In this document: piece by piece, positions 58,311 to 64,000 of the stretch | How the letters are laid out: the number at the start of each line of letters is the position of its first letter | Numbering within the stretch: the stretch's first letter is position 1 | Source of the DNA: Chersky-806 sp038252255 | GTDB taxonomy: Bacteria > Actinomycetota > Acidimicrobiia > IMCC26256 > JAENVU01 | NCBI GenBank assembly: GCA_038252255.1 | Contig: JBBSAM010000003.1 | Location: 185,308-249,307 of the forward strand | Direction of reading: 5' to 3' | Length of the DNA stretch: 64,000 bases | The notes under the pieces: generated by a model | The model's input: only the letters and a program-made list of their open reading frames with translations | What the model was told of the DNA's origin: nothing | Database searches by the model: none | Translations under genes and position numbers: made by a program

Positions 58311-60689
58311 TTACGGCATCACCTCGACTACAGGAGTCAGCGGTAGGGCAACCGGCTCTTCGATCGGTTCCTGCACCACGCGCCGCGTGCGGGCCGCACA
58401 GGCAATCGCCGCGCCGTAGCAAGCCGCGGCGACGAGTGTCGCGGTCGAGAACCCGAAATTGATCGCAATGACGACCCCGAGGACCGACGCGAGCACGGAC
58501 GCAACGCCGTTGACACCCCAGGCGAATGCCACTCCGTCCGGGTAGCGCGACGCGAACTGGGACAACCCGATCGGCATGGGCATGCCGAGTGCGAGCCCAA
58601 TTGGTGCGAGGACCAGGATCGTCACTCCGACCCGGACGGCGAAGGGCAGACCGATCAGTTCTCGCAGCAGCGGTTGCAGTGTGAACGCGCTCACCGCGAT
58701 CAGGCCCATCGAGACGGAGAGGACCGTCACCAGCCCGCGTCGCGCAGCCGCGACTCTGGAGGAGATTGCGGATCCGAGCCCGGTGAACAGCAGGAGTGCG
58801 AACAGCACGACCGAGAGCGCGTACGTCGGGAACCCGAGGAAGAGCACGAAGCGCTGGATCAGCACGACTTCCAGCAGGATGAATCCGAGCCCGATCGCCG
58901 CGAAGTACGAGAGCTCGCGCATTGGTGGTCGTTTCACGACCTTCGCGACCCGCAGCGGGAGCACCAGCCCGACAGCCGCCAGTGCGACGAGGATGCCGAG
59001 CGTCAGCAGCAGCAGGTCGTAGGGATCCACCCAGTAGTGGTAGCCGGTCGGTGAGCCCCCGATCTGCGACAGGCGGCGCATGTTGAAGAAGAACGGCTTG
59101 TCGTCAGTCGGAGGGCACACATCGAGTGGATAGCTCTTGCAGAACGACTGCCAGCTGGTTGCGTGAGCGAGGTCACGCCAGGCTCCGTAATACGGACCGC
59201 CCGGGGCGAACGCGATGCCATCGCCTCGCACCTTCGCCAGATGTCGAATGCGCGCGAGCTCTTGCGGGGTCCACGGCTCGAGTCGGGCGAGAATCGTCTC
59301 GTACGGCGCCTTGGACAGTCCGATCGCGTCCGTCCCGCGAATCACGACCATGTTCCGCAATGGGTCCTTGATGCCGTGGCGTTCGAGCGCCGCCACCGTC
59401 AGCACCGTGGCGCGGATGGCTTCGTCGCCAACAAGCCGCTGTAGTCGCGAGACGTTGAGGATGCCCTTGGGCTTGAGGTGATCGAGATACTCCTGGAACG
59501 CCTCCACCGTGTAGAGGTTGTTCTCGGTGAGCGCAAAGCCCTGGGCTGAGCTGCCACTCAAGGTATCGGTGAACCCGATGTGGATCTGGTCGTACTTGGT
59601 GTCGCGCTCGGCCAGGATCGCGCGCCCGTCCCCGATCGTGGTGGAGACACCCTTCCGTGAATACGGGCTGCCCGAAACCGCTCCGAGGTCGACGTCGACG
59701 ACGTGGCGGATGGCGTCGTTCAGCTCGATGACGTCCACCCGTTGATGTGATGTGAGCGCGTTGTAGATGTCCCGACCGCCGCCGCCGCCGATCACGAGCG
59801 CCCGGCCCGGTCCGGTGAGCTCGTACCCGATGCTCGCCGGCCCCAGCAGGAGCTTCTTCCAGTTCGGCAGCTTGCCGTTCTGCACCACGGGAACCGGCGC
59901 GAACACCCGGTCGTAGTAGACGAGAGACGGAAGGCCGTTCGCCAAGCGGTAGCCCTCGACCCGGCTCAACGGGGTCCACCGATCGGCGACCCTGGAGCCG
60001 GGCGCCCCGTATCCGGTCGGGAGGTACAGGACGCTCGTCATGGCGGCCAGGGCGAGGGTCCCGGCCCCGATGGCGACGACGACGACGGCCGATCTCCGGG
60101 TGGCGGGCTCACCCCAGGCAAAGAGCGTTGCGGCGAGCGCCGCGACGATCCCGAGACCGACCACGACGTTCGGTGCCGGGAACCGGAGGAGGGGCACCAC
60201 GATGAGCGCACCGATCGCCGCCCCGACGAGGTCCCACGCATAGACGCGCGACACCGAGGACGTGTAGCCGCGGATGGCCAGCGCAACCACAACGCCGGCC
60301 GCGAGCGCCGGCGCGGCCGCGAAGACGCAGGCGATGGCGAGATTCAGCGCGAATGTCGACAGCGCGCCGTTGTTGAGGGAGTAGTCCAGATGGACGAATA
60401 CGAATGGGGCGACGATCAGGAGGACCGCGTAGATCGCGCTCCAGCGGGCGAGCATCGCCTCGAGGGGTCGACGGTCGAACCACGCGGGCCGGACGTAGAC
60501 GACGAGGGCGCCGGCGCCGGTTCCGACCAATGCCAACGAGATGGCCAGGAAGCTGAAGTGATAGGCGACGACCGAGGAGAGCAGCCGCGTGAAGACCACC
60601 TGGAACGCGAGCGTGCATCCGGTGACCAGGGCGAGCGCGGCCAGGACGCGCCGGCGCGGCGGTGAGCTTTCACGGAAGATGCGAGCCAC
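58311..60689 (-). CDS. Membrane-embedded spermidine-synthase-like protein
   Basis: The 792-aa protein has an N-terminal membrane block of about 7 helices (to about residue 230), a soluble polyamine-aminopropyltransferase-like Rossmann domain (about 265-510; ALVIGGGGGRDIYNALTSHQ, VDVIELNDAI, TTIGDGRAIL, YDQIHIGFTDT), and a C-terminal block of about 7 helices (about 555-780). The nucleotide-binding part is intact but the aminopropyltransferase Asp residues are not all recognisable. Such membrane fusions are common in actinobacteria and Chloroflexi and mostly have unknown substrates. GTG 60689 has AGGACAGG upstream. It stands alone, divergent from the amidase. Confidence 0.8.
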   Translation of the reverse strand: MARIFRESSPPRRRVLAALALVTGCTLAFQVVFTRLLSSVVAYHFSFLAISLALVGTGAGALVVYVRPAWFDRRPLEAMLARWSAIYAVLLIVAPFVFVHLDYSLNNGALSTFALNLAIACVFAAAPALAAGVVVALAIRGYTSSVSRVYAWDLVGAAIGALIVVPLLRFPAPNVVVGLGIVAALAATLFAWGEPATRRSAVVVVAIGAGTLALAAMTSVLYLPTGYGAPGSRVADRWTPLSRVEGYRLANGLPSLVYYDRVFAPVPVVQNGKLPNWKKLLLGPASIGYELTGPGRALVIGGGGGRDIYNALTSHQRVDVIELNDAIRHVVDVDLGAVSGSPYSRKGVSTTIGDGRAILAERDTKYDQIHIGFTDTLSGSSAQGFALTENNLYTVEAFQEYLDHLKPKGILNVSRLQRLVGDEAIRATVLTVAALERHGIKDPLRNMVVIRGTDAIGLSKAPYETILARLEPWTPQELARIRHLAKVRGDGIAFAPGGPYYGAWRDLAHATSWQSFCKSYPLDVCPPTDDKPFFFNMRRLSQIGGSPTGYHYWVDPYDLLLLTLGILVALAAVGLVLPLRVAKVVKRPPMRELSYFAAIGLGFILLEVVLIQRFVLFLGFPTYALSVVLFALLLFTGLGSAISSRVAAARRGLVTVLSVSMGLIAVSAFTLQPLLRELIGLPFAVRVGVTILVLAPIGLALGMPMPIGLSQFASRYPDGVAFAWGVNGVASVLASVLGVVIAINFGFSTATLVAAACYGAAIACAARTRRVVQEPIEEPVALPLTPVVEVMP

Positions 60690-60860
60690 CCGCCTGTCCT
60701 ACGCCGCGACCACTGCACCCGCACGCACGGCGCGAGAACGACACGCGTCGCCGTCCGTCCGGGTGCGCGCGTGAGCGGCTTCCCAACCGGAACATCGACC
60801 CCTACGACACGACAACATTCACTTCCCCCCGACCGAACCAGGGGAACTTACTACGTAAAT

Positions 60861-60885
60861 CGATCCTTACCTGACGCAAGGATCG
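60861..60885. promoter_or_regulatory. 8-bp inverted repeat upstream of the amidase gene
   Basis: CGATCCTT and AAGGATCG are perfect inverted repeats with a 9-nt spacer, in an A/T-richer patch between the divergent membrane protein and amidase genes. Its right arm overlaps the spacer of a possible promoter (CTGACG at 60871, TACGAT at 60896), fitting an operator. Confidence 0.45.
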
Positions 60886-60895
60886 GCGAACCACG

Positions 60896-60901
60896 TACGA
60901 T
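60896..60901 (+). promoter_or_regulatory. Putative -10 of the amidase promoter
   Basis: TACGAT, with CTGACG 19 bp upstream as a loose -35. Transcription would start near 60908, giving a short leader before the GTG at 60965. The spacing is not leaderless. Confidence 0.4.
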
Positions 60902-60964
60902 CCTCCCGACTTGCGGCTCGGTTGCAGCCGGCACGACTGTCGGGACGGTCCATTGACTCCATCG

Positions 60965-61837
60965 GTGCGGTTGGCCGCGACCCGGCGAGTGATCCTGCTC
61001 GTGCTGAGCTCCCTCGTCGTCGTCGCCTGCCACTCCGGTGCCGAGGCCGCGGCGCCGAGCTCGACCAAGCCCCGGCCGAGCGACACGACGCGATCGAGCA
61101 TCCCGGTCGCGTCGTCCACGACGAGCTCGACGACGCCACCGGCTGCGCCAACCGATCCTGCGCTGGCCTCGCTGCGTGGCCACACCGTCGTCGTCGACGC
61201 CGGTCACAACGGCGGGAACGCCGCTCATTCGGCCGAGATCTCGCGTCCGGTCTTCATCGGCACACAGAATCGGGCGTGCGACACAACGGGGACGCAGACT
61301 GCAGCCGGGTACCCGGAGCACGCGTACACGCTCGACGTCGCGCTCCGGTTGCGAGATCTGCTGTCTGCCGCGGGCGCGAAGGTGGTCATGGTGCGTGCCG
61401 ACGATGCGGGTTGGGGCCCCTGCATCGACGAACGTGCCTACATCGGCAATCGTGCCCATGCCGAAGCAGGAATCTCTGTTCACGCCGATGGTGGCCCAAC
61501 GAGCGGTCGCGGGTTCCACGTGAACATGCCGGCCGACATCCCCGGCTACACCGACGACATCTACGCGGCGTCACATGCGCTCGGCCTCGCACTTCGAGAC
61601 GCGTACGAGCGCGAGACCGGAATGCCTCCCGCGACCTACATCGGGTCGGGCGGATTGATCGAGCGCAGAGATTTCGGCGGTCTGAACCTCTCCGACGTCC
61701 CCAAGGTTCTCTTCGAAACCGGCAACATGCAGAACCCGACCGATGCCGCTCTGCTGGAGAGCCCCGACTTCCGCGCGCGCGTCGCCCGCGCGCTCGCGCT
61801 GGGTCTCGCCGGCTACTTCACGCCGGCGCCGGGCTAG
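60965..61837 (+). CDS. N-acetylmuramoyl-L-alanine amidase (Amidase_3), lipoprotein
   Basis: The 290-aa protein has a lipoprotein signal (RLAATRRVILLVLSSLVVVAC), a Ser/Thr/Pro linker and an Amidase_3 domain that cuts the amide between MurNAc and L-Ala of peptidoglycan. Zn ligands and catalytic Glu are visible: TVVVDAGHNGGN (His), GYPEHAYTLDVALRLRDLL (Glu), SVHADGG (His) and KVLFETGNMQNPTDA (catalytic Glu). The chosen GTG gives a compact signal peptide. TTG 60953 is four codons upstream and possible. It is a cell-surface peptidoglycan hydrolase for remodelling or daughter-cell separation. Confidence 0.85.
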   Translation: MRLAATRRVILLVLSSLVVVACHSGAEAAAPSSTKPRPSDTTRSSIPVASSTTSSTTPPAAPTDPALASLRGHTVVVDAGHNGGNAAHSAEISRPVFIGTQNRACDTTGTQTAAGYPEHAYTLDVALRLRDLLSAAGAKVVMVRADDAGWGPCIDERAYIGNRAHAEAGISVHADGGPTSGRGFHVNMPADIPGYTDDIYAASHALGLALRDAYERETGMPPATYIGSGGLIERRDFGGLNLSDVPKVLFETGNMQNPTDAALLESPDFRARVARALALGLAGYFTPAPG

Positions 61838-61892
61838 CAGCTCCTGCTGCTGCTCCTTCGGTGCCAAATGCGCGGTCGTACACGGCCGTGAT

Positions 61893-62735
61893 TCAGTCGG
61901 CGACGCGCGCGGGGCCGTGCGCAGTCATCCCGCCGTCGATGCGCAGGGTCTCGCCGGTGATGAACGCCCCGTCGTCGGACGCCAGGTACGCGACCGCGGC
62001 CGCGACCTCCTCGGGGTAGCCGAGCCGGCCGACGAGGTGGCTCGCCGTGTACCGGCGGAGCCGGTCACCCATCGGGCCGCCGAGCGCGTCTTGAGCCGCC
62101 CGGTCGACGACGACTCCCGGTGCGACGGCGTTGCAGCGAATGCCGCGGTCGCCGTACGCAGTGGCCACGTAACGGGTGAGGGCGACGACACCGGCCTTCG
62201 ACGTGCCGTAGGCAGCGAGCGATCTCGAACCGTAGAACGCCGCCGCCGACGCGGTGTTCACGATCGAGCCGCCGCCGCGCCCGAGCATCGCCGGGATGGC
62301 GAAGCGACAACCCAGCATCGGGCCGGTCAGGTTCACATCGAGCACCTGCCGCCAGGTGTCGATGTCCATGGTGACGACATCCTGGTCCTCGGCGTTCAGC
62401 GCGATCGCCGCCGCGTTGTTGTGCAGGATGTCGAGCCCGCCATACGCCGCGACGGTGTCGCGCACCATGGCCTCGACGGCGTCGGGATCCGTGACGTCAG
62501 TGGTCTGCGCACGCGCGCTCCCGCCGGCAGCTTCGATCTCGGCCACGACCCGCACCGCGGCCTCCTCACTCACGTCGGCGACGGTGACCGACGAGCCCTC
62601 GGCCGCGAGCAGCCGCGCGGTGGCGCGCCCGATGTTCCCACCGCCGCCGGTGACGATCGCGACCCTGCCGGCGAAGCGCCCCGCCAACGCGCCGTCGGGG
62701 CCATCGATGGGGTTCAGCCGCGGCTCACTCGTCAT
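61893..62735 (-). CDS. Short-chain dehydrogenase/reductase
   Basis: The 280-aa protein is a classical SDR with NAD(P) motif TGGGGNIGRA, LHNNAAA (Asn region), catalytic Ser in IVNTASAAAFYGS, and YGTSK (Tyr/Lys). The acidic residue at the end of strand 2 (VTVADVSEE) favours NAD over NADP. It probably oxidises or reduces a small alcohol or ketone. The ATG at 62735 overlaps the stop of the alpha/beta hydrolase gene by 11 bp, so the two are co-translated and probably act in one catabolic step pair. Confidence 0.88.
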   Translation of the reverse strand: MTSEPRLNPIDGPDGALAGRFAGRVAIVTGGGGNIGRATARLLAAEGSSVTVADVSEEAAVRVVAEIEAAGGSARAQTTDVTDPDAVEAMVRDTVAAYGGLDILHNNAAAIALNAEDQDVVTMDIDTWRQVLDVNLTGPMLGCRFAIPAMLGRGGGSIVNTASAAAFYGSRSLAAYGTSKAGVVALTRYVATAYGDRGIRCNAVAPGVVVDRAAQDALGGPMGDRLRRYTASHLVGRLGYPEEVAAAVAYLASDDGAFITGETLRIDGGMTAHGPARVAD

Positions 62736-63600
62736 CGTGGACCCCGTCCAGGAAGGCGACGACCGCGTCGTTGAACACGTCGTTGCGATCGCCCGCGACC
62801 ATGTGACCCGCGCCGGCGACGTCGACGAACGACGCCTGTGGCACGAGCTCGAGGAGCTCCCGCGCTCCTTCCTCGCTCAGGAGGTCGCTCTGGCGGCCGC
62901 GCACCAGCAGCGTGGGGACACGAACCGCCCGCGCCGCCGCCTGCAACCGCGTCGGATCGACGAGTGATGATCGCGTCTCGTCGGGGCCACCGAGGCGCCC
63001 GGCGATGAACTCCGGGTCCCAGTGCCAGTACCAACGCCCGTCGGACCGGCGCCGCAGGTTCTTCTCGAGGCCGCCGAGGTTCGTGGGCCGGGGCCGGTGC
63101 GGGTTGTACCGCTGAATGGCGTCGGCCACCTCGTCGAGCGACCCGAATCCGGACTCCATGTGCTCCATCATGAACTCACCGATCCGGTTCCGCCCCGCCT
63201 CCTCGATCCGCGGCGCCACGTCAACCAGCACCAAGGCCCGCGCGATCGCCTCGCGAGGATGCTCACCGATCGCGGCCAGTGAGGCGATGCCGCCGAGGGA
63301 CGCGCCGACCAGTGCGGGAGGCGCGTCGAGCGAGCGGGCGATCGCGACGACGTCACCCGCGAGCGCGTCGAGCGTGTAGTCGCCGTCCTCGGCCCATTCG
63401 CTGTCACCGTGCCCGCGAAGGTCGACCGAGTACGCGCGCCAGCCGTGAGCGCCGAGGATGCCGAGCGTGGTTCCCCACGAGTGGCGGGTCTGCCCGCCGC
63501 CGTGCAGCAGGACGACCGGCGGGTCGGACGGCTCACCCACCGCGTCGCCGACGAGAAGGTTCCCGTCGCGGCCGCGGAACTCCGCGTGTTCGGTGGACAT
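62725..63600 (-). CDS. Alpha/beta hydrolase (upstream of the SDR)
   Basis: The 291-aa protein is an alpha/beta hydrolase with HGGGQTRHSW (oxyanion), GHGDSEWAEDGDYTLDALA, nucleophile elbow VGASLGGIAS, acid VRGRQSDLLSEEGA and the His in VAGAGHMVAGD. This set resembles actinobacterial peroxidase- or C-C-hydrolase-like members. ATG 63600 is preceded by CAGGAT 6 nt upstream, a weak leaderless candidate, and AGGA. Its overlap with the SDR gene suggests a degradation pathway where one enzyme oxidises or reduces and the other hydrolyses. Confidence 0.82.
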   Translation of the reverse strand: MSTEHAEFRGRDGNLLVGDAVGEPSDPPVVLLHGGGQTRHSWGTTLGILGAHGWRAYSVDLRGHGDSEWAEDGDYTLDALAGDVVAIARSLDAPPALVGASLGGIASLAAIGEHPREAIARALVLVDVAPRIEEAGRNRIGEFMMEHMESGFGSLDEVADAIQRYNPHRPRPTNLGGLEKNLRRRSDGRWYWHWDPEFIAGRLGGPDETRSSLVDPTRLQAAARAVRVPTLLVRGRQSDLLSEEGARELLELVPQASFVDVAGAGHMVAGDRNDVFNDAVVAFLDGVHDDE

Positions 63601-63741
63601 GCCGGCATCCTGTCATCTGCTGCCGGCGTCCACGGTTTCAGCGACGAGCTCCTCGCGTCGTCCGTGCAGGGGCGCCGCGAGGTTTCTCGGCGACCAGCGG
63701 AGATGGGGCGCGCCCATTAGGACCGTACGGTCCGGTGCCGG

Positions 63742-64000
63742 TCAGCTTGCGATGGCGATGGTGGTTGCGCCGGCTCCGGAGAGCTTGGTGAACGGACCGG
63801 TGAGGGCGCCTTGCTTGGCCCAGGTCCCGGTCCCGTCGATCAGACCCAGGACCGGACCCGACGTGGCATTGCTCGCCACCGAGATCACGAGCGCGCCCGC
63901 CCCCGACTCATGGGTCCACGCCGCCGTCAAGCTCCCCTGCTTGGCCCAGAACCCCGTCGCGTTGATCACCCCGACCAACGGACCATGCGTCGCATCACTC
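63742..64000 (-). CDS. C-terminus of a repeat-containing secreted-type protein (5' end outside window)
   Basis: The frame runs without a start to the window edge (its encoded end is at 63742) and contains two units of about 40 residues: GP(L)VGVINATGFWAKQG and GP(V)LGLIDGTGTWAKQG, each followed by LT...SGAGA and VAS. The regular G/T/W/A pattern suggests a beta-propeller or repetitive surface protein whose remaining repeats lie beyond the window. The DNA of the two units is similar but not identical. No enzyme motif is seen. Confidence 0.65.
   Translation of the reverse strand, partial: SDATHGPLVGVINATGFWAKQGSLTAAWTHESGAGALVISVASNATSGPVLGLIDGTGTWAKQGALTGPFTKLSGAGATTIAIAS

Noticed and set aside
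1..64000. CRISPR arrays, tRNA/rRNA genes, phage genes, attachment sites
   Set aside because: I scanned by eye for regularly spaced repeats, tRNA cloverleaf signatures (GGTTCRA loops with CCA ends) and integrase or capsid motifs and saw none; a covariance-model search would be decisive.

Overview
The window is a chromosomal segment of a very GC-rich actinobacterium. High GC, GTG/TTG starts, wax-ester/diacylglycerol synthases, many lipoproteins, TatA, a BTAD-type regulator and dense 4-bp gene overlaps all fit. Acidimicrobiia or a related uncultured actinobacterial lineage is my best guess, not a proof. No rRNA, tRNA, CRISPR, prophage or intact insertion sequence was seen, so it reads as ordinary chromosome with one short eroded patch (about 12.4-13.9 kb).

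Layout. 1-5.6 kb (minus): a branched-chain amino-acid type ABC importer: lipoprotein binding protein, an unusual MFS permease fused to a LivF-type ATPase, and a fused LivH-LivM permease running off the left edge. 5.7-12.3 kb: GH13 glucosidase, GH5 lipoprotein, sulfatase and two alpha/beta hydrolases. 12.4-13.9 kb: a lower-GC orphan membrane protein and an esterase relic, then a TauE/SafE permease. 14.6-17.3 kb (minus): LolD-like ATPase, FtsX/MacB permease, SGNH-like lipoprotein.

17.4-25.3 kb is the most interesting block: two divergent, tightly overlapping operons from one short intergenic region. Leftward: GT2 glycosyltransferase, TIGR04282/DUF2064 transferase, SAM methyltransferase, a cytochrome-b561-like/sulfite-oxidase-fold molybdoenzyme, and a small membrane protein. 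Rightward: a GT-C-like membrane protein, an OmpR response regulator, a histidine kinase and a Cys-containing sugar epimerase. Together they look like a self-regulated surface-glycan or glycolipid system of unknown product.

25.4-33 kb: a large Mo/4Fe-4S oxidoreductase, trehalose synthase TreT, a PNPOx-fold protein, an ECF sigma factor with a membrane partner, and a secreted Ig-type protein. 33.5-40.2 kb: a 1027-aa BTAD/NTPase regulator divergent from a flavin-based membrane electron-transfer operon (ferric-reductase-like flavoprotein, FMN-binding lipid/secreted protein, ApbE, b-type membrane protein). 40.3-46.6 kb (minus): two secreted beta-helix proteins, a mosaic PQQ sugar dehydrogenase and TatA. 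46.7-51.6 kb: a GGDEF-EAL protein, LysA, and a stand-alone LigD polymerase. 51.7-58.3 kb: lipid genes (two WS/DGAT, one with a one-base frameshift; an acyl-CoA ligase; a hydrolase). 58.3-64 kb: a membrane-fused aminopropyltransferase-like protein, a lipoprotein amidase, an SDR plus hydrolase pair, and the C-terminus of a secreted repeat protein.

A global signal: many operon-leading genes have a TAnnnT hexamer exactly 6-7 nt before the start codon and no Shine-Dalgarno sequence, which indicates widespread leaderless transcription and also fixes several start codons.
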